Shown here: piece by piece, positions 21,923 through 29,132 of the stretch
How positions within the stretch are numbered: the stretch's first letter is position 1
Layout of the letters: each line of letters begins with the position of its first letter
Source: Streptomyces novaecaesareae
GTDB lineage: Bacteria > Actinomycetota > Actinomycetes > Streptomycetales > Streptomycetaceae
Reading direction: 5' to 3'
Assembly (NCBI RefSeq): GCF_000716875.1
Contig: NZ_JNWQ01000087.1
Span: 1 to 29,132 of the forward strand
Length of the DNA stretch: 29,132 nt
Position numbers and translations under genes: made by a program
Notes under the pieces: generated by a model
Told to the model about the DNA's origin: nothing
The model's input: only the letters and a program-made list of their open reading frames with translations
Database searches by the model: none

Positions 21923-22528
21923 TCAGCGGGGCTGCTCGAAGAGCAGGTCCGTCCAGTGCACCCCACCGCGGCCGTGCAGGTCGGAGCGGGAGGAGCGGTG
22001 GAGGAGGCGCAGGCCGCGGGTGGCGGCGAGGGCGGTGGTGTGTTCGGGCGGGAGGTCGACCATGTGGCGGCCGGGTGGGGTGGGGCCGTGGCGGATGGTG
22101 AGGGCGAGGCGGCCGCCGGGGGTGAGGAGGGCGGCGAGGTTGTCCATCGCGGGCGGGCGCTCGGCGGGGGTCAGGTGCATCCACACGGCGGTGAGCAGGA
22201 CGAGGTCGTAGCGCTCGCCTTCGGCGAGGAGCAGGGGGAGCCCGGGCAGCGCGTCGGCGATCCAGCGGATGTCCACGTCGGCGTGCAGCCGTTCGCCGAC
22301 GGCGCGGAGTTCGGGGGTCGGTTCGACGGCCACCACCCGGTGGCCGAGGGCGGCGAGGGCGGCGGCGTCGCGGCCGGTGCCGGCGCCGATGTCGAGGACG
22401 GCGGCGGGTGGCGCCGGGTAGTGGTGCAGCAGTTCGCGGTGGACTTCGGCGAAGCTCACGCTTTCGTACTGGACGGCGAGCTGTTCGGCCGCGTCGCCGT
22501 AGCCCGCCGTGCCGGCCGGGGCGTTCAA
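21923..22528 (-). CDS. Class I SAM-dependent methyltransferase
   Basis: The 201-residue enzyme has the SAM-binding motif I VLDIGAGTG at 44-52, acidic motif II VVAVEPTPELR, motif III-like LPLLLAEGERYDLVLLTAVW with a following MHL, and LLTPGGRLALTIRHG as the post-motif strand. It belongs to the methyltransferase 11/12 group, which methylates small molecules or, less often, proteins; the substrate is unknown. The start is TTG 22528, with GGGAGG four bases upstream. Its first bases overlap the stop of the preceding gene as TTGA, which implies translational coupling with the DUF1877-like protein. Confidence 0.87.
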   Translation of the reverse strand: MNAPAGTAGYGDAAEQLAVQYESVSFAEVHRELLHHYPAPPAAVLDIGAGTGRDAAALAALGHRVVAVEPTPELRAVGERLHADVDIRWIADALPGLPLLLAEGERYDLVLLTAVWMHLTPAERPPAMDNLAALLTPGGRLALTIRHGPTPPGRHMVDLPPEHTTALAATRGLRLLHRSSRSDLHGRGGVHWTDLLFEQPR

Positions 22529-23019
22529 TCCGCCTCCCGGACGATCACCGCGTCCCCGGCGGCCGCCGCCGCGGCGAAGAAGTCCCGTAGTTCGCGCAGG
22601 TCGTTGACGACGAGGGCGGCCCAGGACTCGGACCAGGGCGTCGGGTAGCCGAGGTGTTCGACGGTGCGGGCGAGCACGGTGTCCTGCTGGCGCACGAGTT
22701 CGCCGAGCGCCGAGCCCCGCAGGAAGGTGGAGGCCTCCGTGACCTGTTCGGGGCGCAGCACCGGCATCTCGGTGCCGGGTTCGCGCCGCGCGCCGCCGTA
22801 GACGGGGAGCCGGGCGGCCGGGTCGGGGTGCAGGCCGTTCTCGGTGAGCGCGAGCTCCATCAGGGCGGCGGTGCGCCGGACGCCGAGGGCGAGCCCGGCG
22901 GCGGCCAGTTGGTCGTACCGGCCGTCGCGGTGCCGGGGCACGAGGTCGCCCAGTTCCTCGGCCGAACAGCTGTCCAGGGCCTGCCTCGGCAGGCGGCACC
23001 AGAAGTGATCCACACTCAC
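22525..23019 (-). CDS. DUF1877-like protein
   Basis: The 164-residue cytoplasmic protein begins with a variable alpha/beta part. The end, STFLRGSALGELVRQQD ... LRELRDFFAAAAAAGDAVIV, follows the C-terminal pattern of DUF1877 (YfbM-like) proteins. These have no established reaction; some are found next to toxin-immunity genes. The start is GTG 23019 with a weak ribosome-binding site; GTG 23013 is also possible. It overlaps the methyltransferase start by TTGA. Confidence 0.65.
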   Translation of the reverse strand: MSVDHFWCRLPRQALDSCSAEELGDLVPRHRDGRYDQLAAAGLALGVRRTAALMELALTENGLHPDPAARLPVYGGARREPGTEMPVLRPEQVTEASTFLRGSALGELVRQQDTVLARTVEHLGYPTPWSESWAALVVNDLRELRDFFAAAAAAGDAVIVREAD

Positions 23020-23061
23020 CCGCTCAGCCTAACGAAGTCCGCACCGCCCCGGGGAGACGGG

Positions 23062-23292
23062 TCAGGCCTCGCCGGGGTGCCAGGCGGGCCACTCCCAGGG
23101 GCGGTCGGCCCAGTGGACCCGCTGGGGGTCGTGCGGGTCGAGGCCCGGGAAGAGCTGGTGGACGCGCGGCTCGAACTCCTCCGGTGCGAGCGGCTCCCAG
23201 CCGTGGCCCTCGAAGTGGACGAGGCGGTAGCGGCTGTCGGTCCGGAATTCGGCCACCTCGACCAGGGGCGCGGACGTGCTGTTGGTCTCCAT
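23062..23292 (-). CDS. Small protein of unknown function
   Basis: This 76-residue acidic protein is rich in Trp, Pro and His: VHWADRPWEWPAWHPGEA at the end and HFEGHGWEPLAPEEFEPRV in the middle. It has no signal or membrane segment. ATG 23292 is the best start; an upstream ATG at 23319 would add nine residues. It ends 42 bases before the DUF1877-like gene and could be co-transcribed with it. I do not recognise a family. Confidence 0.6.
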   Translation of the reverse strand: METNSTSAPLVEVAEFRTDSRYRLVHFEGHGWEPLAPEEFEPRVHQLFPGLDPHDPQRVHWADRPWEWPAWHPGEA

Positions 23293-23419
23293 GACCCCAA
23301 GCATGTGGTGCGGTGGCAATCAGCGCCCGCCCAGACCCCTCTTCCGGGTCATGTCCCTGCGTCGGCGCGCTCGTTGAGCACGGAAAGGTACGCCGGGGGG
23401 CCGTGGGAAGGACGAGCAG

Positions 23420-24106
23420 ATGACTGGGCAGCCCACCGGAGGACAGTGGCAGTGGCCGCAGGACGCGTGGCAACCGCCTCCCGTCCCGATGACTCCCCCG
23501 CCTCCCCCGCCTCCGCCGCCCGCTCCGGCACGGTCGGCGCGGCGTTCGCGCAGGGCGTGGGCGGCGGCGGTCGGGACGGGTGCGGCGCTGGCGTCGGTCC
23601 TGGTGATGTGCGGGCCGGGCTCGGGTGACGACCTGCGGGTGACGGCCCTGCCGGGGGCCTCGCCCTCCGCCTCGGACCCGGCCTCGGACCGTGCCTCGGA
23701 CCCGGCCTCGGACCCGGCCTCGGGCCCGGCCTCGGACTCGGCCTCGCGGCTGCTGCCGGTCTCCCCGCCGCCCGCCACGCCCGCGCCCTCGCCGCTGCCG
23801 GCTCCCGTCCCGGCGGGCGGCGCGACGGGCGGCCCGGGCGAGGCGGCTTCGGCGGCGATGGCGCCCGACGGCGGGGCCGCGGACGCCCAGCACGGCTCGG
23901 CGAGTGCGCGGCCGAGGCCCGGCCACAGCCCGCACGCCACGGCGCCGGCCCGCGGCACGTCGGGCGCGCCCGCCCCGAGCGGCCCGGGCGCGGGCGCCTC
24001 GCTGCCGGGCTTCGGTCCGGGCACCCTCTGTGACCAGGCCGAACGCATCGGCCGCTGGCCGGCCGGCTCGGAGCAGGCCCGCCTCTGCCGCGGCGTCTAC
24101 GGCTGA
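23420..24106 (+). CDS. Membrane-anchored proline/alanine-rich protein of unknown function
   Basis: The 228-residue protein has a Gln/Trp/Pro N-terminus (GGQWQWPQDAWQPPP) with a polyproline run, a basic patch, and one membrane helix at about 45-63. A long external low-complexity region of Ala, Ser, Pro and Asp includes a 12-base-period repeat. Only the last 25 residues look folded or constrained: CDQAERIGRWPAGSEQARLC with two cysteines. The start follows GGAAGG at eight bases. Its stop lies inside the end of the acyltransferase gene on the other strand. Proteins of this build are frequent in Streptomyces and usually uncharacterised. Confidence 0.75.
   Translation: MTGQPTGGQWQWPQDAWQPPPVPMTPPPPPPPPPAPARSARRSRRAWAAAVGTGAALASVLVMCGPGSGDDLRVTALPGASPSASDPASDRASDPASDPASGPASDSASRLLPVSPPPATPAPSPLPAPVPAGGATGGPGEAASAAMAPDGGAADAQHGSASARPRPGHSPHATAPARGTSGAPAPSGPGAGASLPGFGPGTLCDQAERIGRWPAGSEQARLCRGVYG
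23669..23749 (+). repeat. 12-bp-period repeat coding Ala-Ser-Asp-Pro units
   Basis: About seven copies of a GCCTCGGACCCG-like unit encode ASDPASDRASDP-type sequence in the external part of the membrane protein. The length is a multiple of three and probably varies by slippage. Confidence 0.8.
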
Positions 24107-26340
24107 GCCGCCGAAGCGCCGGGTACCGCCGGAGCACCGGGTACCGCCGGAGCACCGGACGCCGAGGACGCACCGGGCGCACCCAGCACCCCCCTGTCCA
24201 GCCGGGGCGCCAGCACCCGCGCCAGGGTGTCGGTGATGTGCCCGGTGTCCCGGTACAGCACGACGCCCTCCAGCACGGCCGGGCAGGAGGGCCCGGCGGC
24301 GGGGCAGAGCAGCGGACCGAGGTCGAGGGTCCGGACGCCGTACCGGGCGGCGAGCCCGCCGTCCAGCATCGGGTCGGGTTCGAAGGCGGTGTCGCGCGGG
24401 AAGGAGCAGGCGTCGGAGCGCCCGTCGGAGGCGGCCAGGCAGGTCGGGATGTCCTTGCCCGGCATCGGGGTGTCGCCGAGGTAGGCGAGCGGGGTGCCGA
24501 GCGCGGTGAGCCGGTCGAGCGTGCGGGTCCAGCCCTCGGTGCGCTCGTCCTGGCTGCCGTAGCGGTTGAGCCCGGCCACCAGGACCAGGCGCGGCTTGGG
24601 CCCGGTGGTGAGCCGGGTGAGGGTGTTCTCGCGCCAGCGGTCGCACTCGTCGAAGGTGCGGCCGAGCACGGTGTTGCGCACGGTGAGGGTGGCCAGCGGG
24701 CAGCCGGGCTTGACCAGGACTTCCAGCGCCCAGTGCCGCTGGTCGGCCATCGCGAGGGCGGCGGATATCCACTGGCCGGCGTGCGAGTCGCCGAGGAGCA
24801 CGATCCGGTCGGGGCTGTCCTCGGTGCCGAAGAGGCAGCGCGGGCTGCTGTCGGCGTTCAGCGGGATCTCGCAGCCCTTGCCGGGCGGGAAGTCCTCCCG
24901 GGCGCGGGCGAGCGGCGGTGTCAGGGCGAGCACCCGGGTGCCGGGGGCGAGCAGGACCGGGCCGTCGGCGGCTCCGGCGGGTGCGGCCGTGGGCCCGGAG
25001 GAGGTGTCCCCGAGGGCCCGTACGGTGCTGCCGCCGAGGGTGAGTGCGGCGATCAGCGGGATGACGAGGGCGCTGGCGCCGACGGCGAGTCCGTGCCGGG
25101 GCGCCGGGCTGCTGCCGTACCGCAGCGGCTGTTCGACCAACCGCAGGGTGAGCCAGGCGGGCAGCGCGCTTGCTGCCGTGAGTGCGGCCAGGGTGGTCCA
25201 GGGCAGGGCGCCGTACCGGGCCTGGGCGATGGTCAGCACCGGCCAGTGCCAGAGGTACCAGGCGTAGGAGAGGCGGCCGGCGGCGCGTAGCGGGCGGGTG
25301 GCGAGCAGGCGCCCGGCGTTGAGGGCGCGCAGCGGACCGGGCCCGCCGACAGCGCCCAGCGGGCCGGCTCCGGCGAGCAGGACGGCGGCGGTGCCGAGGA
25401 CGGGCAGCAGCGCGGCCGCGCCGGGGAACGGCGTGTCGCGGTCGTACTGGACGATCGGCGCAAGGACGGCGGCCAGGCCGAGTCGGCCGAGCAGCCGCAG
25501 TGCCCGGAGCCCCCACAGCGCCGGGCGCCGCTCGGTGCGGGAGGCCAGTGCGCCGCCGGCGAGGGCCGCGCAGGCGCCTGCCGCGAACTCCCAGAGCCGG
25601 CTGCCGGTGGAGAAGTAGGCGAGCGGCGCCGAGGTGTGGGTCCAGCGCAGGCAGAGCAGCAGCGAGATGCCGCCGATGGAGACGGTGGCGAGGGTGATCG
25701 CGGCGGTGCGGCGGCGTCCGTGCAGGTAGCGGGCGAGGCCGAGCAGCAGGACGCCCCAGAGCAGGTAGAACTGGTTCTCCACGCCGAGCGACCAGAAGTG
25801 CTGCAGCGGGCTGGGGTCGCGTTCGGCGGCCAGGTAGTCGGCCTGCTGGCCGACGAAGCGCCAGTTGGCGAACTGGCCGGCGGCGGCGATCAGGTCGCGG
25901 GCGAGGTCGGTGCCGCGCAGCGGGTCGAGCAGTGCGCCGCCGGCGGCGGCGGTGGCGACCAGGACGGTGGCGGCGGCGGGCAGGATGCGCCGGGCCCGGC
26001 GGGCGGCGAAGTCCCCCAGGCCGAGCGGTCGGGTGAGCAGCAGGCCGGTGATCAGGTAGCCGGAGATGACGAAGAAGATGTCGACGCCGACGTAGCCGCC
26101 GGTCAGGCCGGGTACGGCGGCGTGGAAGGCGAGCACGGACAGCACGGCGATGCCGCGCAGCCCCTCGATGTCGGGGCGGAAGGCGGTGCGCCGGCGGGGT
26201 GGCCCGCTCTCGGCGGGTTCGCCGTTCGGCGCGGCGGTGGCCACCTCCCGCTGCACCCGGACGACGCCGGGCAGCAGGTCCGAAGGGGCCGGAGCTGGTG
26301 TGGACGGTGAGGATGACGAAGGCGGGACGGCCGTGGGCAC
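24097..26340 (-). CDS. Acyltransferase-3 / SGNH O-acyltransferase (OafA/YrhL-like)
   Basis: This 747-residue membrane enzyme transfers acyl groups, typically acetyl, to sugars on the outer side of the membrane. The GTG at 26340 is chosen because AAGGAG lies seven bases upstream; the frame is open far beyond it only because it is antisense to the GT2 gene. After a 50-residue Ser/Pro/Thr tail comes FRPDIEGLRGIAVLSVLAFH, the start of the acyltransferase-3 domain, with His73. About ten helices follow, to residue 430 or so, with LQHFWSLGVENQFYLLW and LSYAWYLWHWPVL. The C-terminal SGNH hydrolase-like domain has LLGDSHAGQW (Ser519) and YRDTGHITDT with Asp and His. It follows the GT2 gene by 134 bases in the same direction. 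Confidence 0.92.
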   Translation of the reverse strand: MPTAVPPSSSSPSTPAPAPSDLLPGVVRVQREVATAAPNGEPAESGPPRRRTAFRPDIEGLRGIAVLSVLAFHAAVPGLTGGYVGVDIFFVISGYLITGLLLTRPLGLGDFAARRARRILPAAATVLVATAAAGGALLDPLRGTDLARDLIAAAGQFANWRFVGQQADYLAAERDPSPLQHFWSLGVENQFYLLWGVLLLGLARYLHGRRRTAAITLATVSIGGISLLLCLRWTHTSAPLAYFSTGSRLWEFAAGACAALAGGALASRTERRPALWGLRALRLLGRLGLAAVLAPIVQYDRDTPFPGAAALLPVLGTAAVLLAGAGPLGAVGGPGPLRALNAGRLLATRPLRAAGRLSYAWYLWHWPVLTIAQARYGALPWTTLAALTAASALPAWLTLRLVEQPLRYGSSPAPRHGLAVGASALVIPLIAALTLGGSTVRALGDTSSGPTAAPAGAADGPVLLAPGTRVLALTPPLARAREDFPPGKGCEIPLNADSSPRCLFGTEDSPDRIVLLGDSHAGQWISAALAMADQRHWALEVLVKPGCPLATLTVRNTVLGRTFDECDRWRENTLTRLTTGPKPRLVLVAGLNRYGSQDERTEGWTRTLDRLTALGTPLAYLGDTPMPGKDIPTCLAASDGRSDACSFPRDTAFEPDPMLDGGLAARYGVRTLDLGPLLCPAAGPSCPAVLEGVVLYRDTGHITDTLARVLAPRLDRGVLGAPGASSASGAPAVPGAPAVPGASAAQP

Positions 26341-26474
26341 GGCGGCGCTCCTTGCAGGGCTGGCAGCGGTGGTCGGGCCGCCGGGCCGATGGGGCGGCCG
26401 GGCGGAGTCCGCGCCGGTGGGGCGACGCGCAAGGAAACTCAACGGTCGAGCGACAGCATGAAATTGACGAACTG

Positions 26475-28211
26475 TCAGAAGATCAGCGGATCGGCCCAGC
26501 CGGACGCCAGCAGCCCGCAGAGCAGCAGCACGGCGGTGACGGCGACGGCTTCGGCCCGTCCGAACCCGAGGTTCGAGCGGCTCCGGGCGGGTGCGGCGAC
26601 TTCGCCGACGGCGGCGCCCTTGCCGCCGTTCGCACCGTTCAGGAGCGGCCACAGGGCCCTGATCAGCGGGATCATGGTGTACGCGGTGAGTGCGAGCAGC
26701 GCGGTGAGCGCCCAGTACGGCCGCCAGCCGTGCAGCAGCCCGGCCCGGACGAGTCCGGCGGCGCCCGCGAGGACGACGAACCCGAGCCAGCCGACCCCGA
26801 TCCGGGCGACGGCACGGGCGAGTGAACTGCCGCCCGACACGGCGCCGGTGGGCACCCAGTCGGCGGAGCGGCGGCGCAGCGCGTGTGCGATGGCGACGAT
26901 GTGGCAGAGCCCGCCGAGGAGTTGGACCCGGGTGACCTCGAAGCGCCAGCGGGTGCGGGACATCGCGGGCAGCAGGACGAGGGCGACCCAGATCGGCGGC
27001 AGGAAGGGGAGCACCTGCCAGGGTTCGATCTCCTCGGGCCTGAAGAACAGCATGATCAGGGCGGGCAGCGGCACGGCGAAGACGTTCACCGCGCTGGTGA
27101 CGTAGCCGAGGATGCCGTTCCAGAAGCAGAGCCGGGCGGACTTCTGCAGTGGCCCGTTTCGGAAGTCCGGGTCGCGGACGAGGGCGAGGGAGCCGAGGCA
27201 CCAGCGGTACTGCTGGCTGATGAAGGCGGGCAGGCCGGTGGGCGACATGCCCTTGGCGACCAGCGCGGGCACGTAGCGGGTGGCCCAGCCGGCGCGGGCG
27301 AGGGCGAGGCCGGTGTAGAGGTCCTCGCTGTGGTCGATCTCGGCGAAGCCGCCGATCCGGGTCAGTGCTGCGCGGCGGTAGAGGGCGTTGGTGCCGCAGC
27401 AGACGGTGCCGTCCTGGGCGTCCCGGGAGGGCTGGATCCAGCGGTAGAAGATCTCCTGGGTGGCTCCGGCGGCCCGTTCGAGCCAGGACATGTCGGCGTC
27501 GGTGTCGAAGCACTGCGGGCTCTGGACGATGCCGACCTCGGGGTTGTCGAGGTAGGGCACCAGGTGGCGCAGGAAGTCGGGGCGGGGGCAGAAGTCGGCG
27601 TCGAGGACGGCGATGATCTCGCCGGTGCCTTCGGCCAGGCCGTGGTTGAGGTTGCCGGCCTTCTTGAAGCGGCCGCGGTCGGGGCGGGCGCGGTACTCGA
27701 AGCCGTAGGACTCGGCGAGTCGGCGCACCTCGGGGCGGTCGGCGTCGTCGAGGACGAGGACGGTGAGTTCGCCGGGCCAGCGGACGGCGGCGGTGTGGCG
27801 GTAGGCGTTGTCGAGGACGGCCAGCGGTTCGCCGGCGGTGGGCAGCAGGAGGTCCACGCCGGGGTGGCGGGCGGGCTGCCAGGCGCGCATCAGCAGGTCG
27901 TGCGAGTCGCGGGTGTAGCGGCGGGCGCGTTGGCCGTCGGTGAGCGAGAGCAGCCAGGTGGCGGCGTTGAGCACGGTGAGCAGGAGGAACGGCCAGAGCA
28001 GCGGCTTGCTGAGGGCGAACAGGCCGAGGGTGGCGGTGGCTCCCGCGTAGGAGAGGGTGGCGCAGAGCAGCACCCAGCGGCGCTGCGGGCCGAAGTACCA
28101 GTAGAGCTCCTCGTCGTCGGGCGGGCCGGGCAGTCGGAGGTCGGGGTCCGGGGGTGTCGGGCGCGGACCGGTGTCGGGTGCGGGCATGGCGGTGCCATGG
28201 CGTACGGGCAT
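26475..28211 (-). CDS. BcsA-like processive glycosyltransferase (GT2)
   Basis: The 578-residue membrane enzyme should polymerise a beta-linked glycan from a nucleotide sugar and probably extrude it. Two helices (46-66 and 70-90) precede the GT-A domain. All processive GT2 motifs are present: LVLDDAD (Asp155/156), VLDADF (DxD at 204-206), CCGTNALYRR (271-280), HSEDLYT (Glu296-Asp297) and QQYRW (333-337, QxxRW). Further helices follow (about 350-470 and 490-575). There is no PilZ domain, so no sign of c-di-GMP control. The product could be cellulose, chitin-like, hyaluronan-like or another polymer; I cannot tell which. ATG 28211 follows AGGGGG by 11 bases. The next gene encodes an acyltransferase, and a dre-like site is 59 bases upstream. 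Confidence 0.9.
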   Translation of the reverse strand: MPVRHGTAMPAPDTGPRPTPPDPDLRLPGPPDDEELYWYFGPQRRWVLLCATLSYAGATATLGLFALSKPLLWPFLLLTVLNAATWLLSLTDGQRARRYTRDSHDLLMRAWQPARHPGVDLLLPTAGEPLAVLDNAYRHTAAVRWPGELTVLVLDDADRPEVRRLAESYGFEYRARPDRGRFKKAGNLNHGLAEGTGEIIAVLDADFCPRPDFLRHLVPYLDNPEVGIVQSPQCFDTDADMSWLERAAGATQEIFYRWIQPSRDAQDGTVCCGTNALYRRAALTRIGGFAEIDHSEDLYTGLALARAGWATRYVPALVAKGMSPTGLPAFISQQYRWCLGSLALVRDPDFRNGPLQKSARLCFWNGILGYVTSAVNVFAVPLPALIMLFFRPEEIEPWQVLPFLPPIWVALVLLPAMSRTRWRFEVTRVQLLGGLCHIVAIAHALRRRSADWVPTGAVSGGSSLARAVARIGVGWLGFVVLAGAAGLVRAGLLHGWRPYWALTALLALTAYTMIPLIRALWPLLNGANGGKGAAVGEVAAPARSRSNLGFGRAEAVAVTAVLLLCGLLASGWADPLIF

Positions 28212-28269
28212 GCGGAAATGGCCCCCTGGGCAGCGGACGGAACGTGGCCGTTCGCCCCCAGCCTCTCAC

Positions 28270-28285
28270 ATTGGCCTAGACCAAT
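28270..28285. promoter_or_regulatory. dre-like DasR operator upstream of the GT2 gene
   Basis: ATTGGCCTAGACCAAT matches the DasR-responsive element ACTGGTCTAGACCAGT at 13 of 16 positions. It is palindromic except for one base pair. It lies 59-74 bases upstream of the GT2 start, just downstream of a CATACC -10-like hexamer (28294-28299, minus strand). DasR represses aminosugar and chitin genes when GlcNAc-derived phosphates are low. Confidence 0.65.
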
Positions 28286-28408
28286 CATGAACGAGGTATG
28301 ACATCTCCGCATCGCCCCAGCTCGGTGACTTGACGCCACATCACCTGACGGAACCCGGCCGCACGAGCCCGAACCGAGACCCCGAACCGAGCCCCGGGCC
28401 GGCGCGCC

Positions 28409-28975
28409 TCAGGAGGCCTTCAGCTCCTTGCTCAGGTGCTCGAACCGGAGGTCCGGCCGCAATGGGATGCCGAAGCGCTCGTCGCCGTACGGGAACGGGC
28501 TGAAGACGCCGGTCCGGCGGAAGCCGCGCCGCTCGTACCAGGCGATCAGGTCGGCGCGCTGCGCGATCACCGCCATCTCCATCTCGCCGACGCCCCACTC
28601 CCGGCCGGCCACCCGCTCCGCCTCGGCCAGCACGGCCCGGCCGACCCCGCCGCCCTGCAGGCCGGGGCGCACCGAGAACATGCCGAAGTAGGCCCGCTGC
28701 CCGCGCCGCTCCAGCTGGCAGCAGGCGACCAGCTCGCCGTCGCGCTCGGCCAGCAGCACCAGCACCTCGGGGTTGCCGATGGCCTCGGTGATGGCCTGCG
28801 GGTCGGTCCGCTGCCCGCCCAGCAGGTCGGCCTCGGTGGTCCAGCCGACCCGGCTGGCGTCGCCGCGGTAGGCGGACTCGACCAGCTCGACCAGGGCCGG
28901 GACGTCGGCGGGCTCGGCGGGGCGGAAGGCGGGCTCCCCGATGGGCCGGGCGGTGCCGGTGGCGTTGTCGATCAT
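28409..28975 (-). CDS. GNAT-family N-acetyltransferase
   Basis: This 188-residue cytoplasmic enzyme transfers acetyl from acetyl-CoA to an amine. The acetyl-CoA-binding motif is SVRPGLQGGGVGRAVLAEAE (Arg103 to Gly112), preceded by ELVACCQLE (beta strand) and followed by IAWYERRGFRRTG, the usual C-terminal GNAT signature. The first 18 residues are a polar extension. ATG 28975 is fixed by a perfect TAGGAGG five bases upstream. The substrate is not evident. It is 197 bases upstream of the GT2 start in the same direction, but the dre site and a likely promoter separate them. Confidence 0.92.
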   Translation of the reverse strand: MIDNATGTARPIGEPAFRPAEPADVPALVELVESAYRGDASRVGWTTEADLLGGQRTDPQAITEAIGNPEVLVLLAERDGELVACCQLERRGQRAYFGMFSVRPGLQGGGVGRAVLAEAERVAGREWGVGEMEMAVIAQRADLIAWYERRGFRRTGVFSPFPYGDERFGIPLRPDLRFEHLSKELKAS

Positions 28976-29110
28976 CTGAACCTCCTAGGAGACCCCGGCC
29001 TTTGGGTCGGGGAGGAATTGGACTTCCTGCGGAGCAGGGCAACGGGCTGCGATTCGCCGTCAAGGCGGACCGCAGTGCTCTGACCCGCAGATTTGATCCT
29101 TGACCTGCGG
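28976..29110 (-). promoter_or_regulatory. Candidate structured 5' leader of the GNAT gene
   Basis: Reading toward the gene, the leader can form CCTGC-TCC-GCAGG (29027-29039) and then CCCCG/CGGGG or GACCC/GGGTC (about 28990-29016). The Shine-Dalgarno itself sits in the palindrome CTCCTAGGAG (28983-28992) and can also pair with an upstream CCTCC (29014-29018). Such alternatives could control translation. I recognise no named riboswitch. Confidence 0.4.
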
Positions 29111-29122
29111 CATCGCTAGCTT
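29093..29122 (+). promoter_or_regulatory. Promoter of a gene running out of the window
   Basis: TTGATC (29093-29098), an 18-base spacer and TAGCTT (29117-29122) resemble a HrdB-type promoter. Transcription would begin near GTG 29129, so the gene to the right, on the + strand, would be leaderless. Only its first bases are present. Confidence 0.5.
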
Positions 29123-29132
29123 GTGAGCGTGA

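Noticed and set aside
20952..22184. A 410-residue version of the unrecognised protein
   Set aside because: The first 110 residues are Pro/Arg/His-rich and overlap the methyltransferase in another frame; GAGGAG marks GTG 21854 as the start.
24097..28269. A single 1390-residue minus-strand reading frame spanning the acyltransferase and GT2 genes
   Set aside because: The upstream 640 residues are Arg/Pro/His-rich and are a frame shadow of the GT2 gene. The true start is GTG 26340 with AAGGAG upstream.
26883..28301. A + strand 472-residue frame over the GT2 gene
   Set aside because: It is a shadow with the usual Gly/Val/Glu bias and no domain; GT2 motifs on the minus strand are complete.
29059..29114. 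A short leader peptide (MPQVKDQICG...) before the GNAT gene
   Set aside because: It lacks a convincing ribosome-binding site and has no run of one amino acid that would suggest attenuation.

Overview
This is a 29 kb chromosomal stretch from a very GC-rich actinomycete, most likely Streptomycetaceae (Streptomyces or Kitasatospora). The signs are extreme G/C in third codon positions, frequent GTG/TTG starts, twin-arginine and actinobacterial lipobox signals, terminators without U-tracts, a DmdR/IdeR-type iron box, a DasR-like dre site and several leaderless-looking promoters. I see no tRNA, rRNA, CRISPR array, insertion sequence, phage gene or att site. Gene density is about one per kb, and no gene-free gap exceeds 300 bases.

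Left part (1-7.4 kb): the 3' end of an ABC ATPase and its large MacB/FtsX-type permease (+) face an efeO-efeB-efeU operon (-). That operon encodes an iron-uptake system: a cupredoxin/M75 lipoprotein, a Tat-exported DyP peroxidase and an FTR1-type permease. A 14/19 match to the iron box lies upstream of efeO. Next comes a stand-alone ABC ATPase (-).

Middle (7.6-17.3 kb): the most unusual gene encodes an NRPS-type adenylation domain fused directly to a four-helix membrane domain. It has no carrier or condensation domain and a degenerate A8 motif. It converges on an ATP-grasp ligase. Then follow a secreted thermolysin-type M4 protease (+), and a minus-strand run of a DUF5937/ArsR-type regulator, a glycerophosphodiesterase, an orphan OmpR-type winged-helix protein, a rhomboid-like membrane protein and a LAS-type metallopeptidase lipoprotein.

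Right part (17.4-29.1 kb): an aldo-keto reductase, a histidine phosphatase, a TetR regulator and an SDR enzyme lie on the + strand. The TetR gene and the SDR gene each carry the same 20-bp operator, so they form a small regulon. On the minus strand are an unrecognised protein with an N-terminal motif resembling one seen in STAND/conflict proteins, a methyltransferase coupled to a DUF1877-like protein, and a small unknown gene. A proline/alanine-rich membrane protein (+) ends tail to tail with a minus-strand pair: a BcsA-like GT2 synthase followed by an acyltransferase-3/SGNH enzyme. The pair has a dre-like DasR site just upstream and looks like a machine for making and acylating an exported glycan. 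A GNAT acetyltransferase with a structured leader closes the window.

The best candidates for undescribed biology are the adenylation-membrane fusion with its ATP-grasp neighbour, the dre-linked GT2/acyltransferase pair, the TetR twin-operator regulon and the unrecognised protein at 20952-21854.
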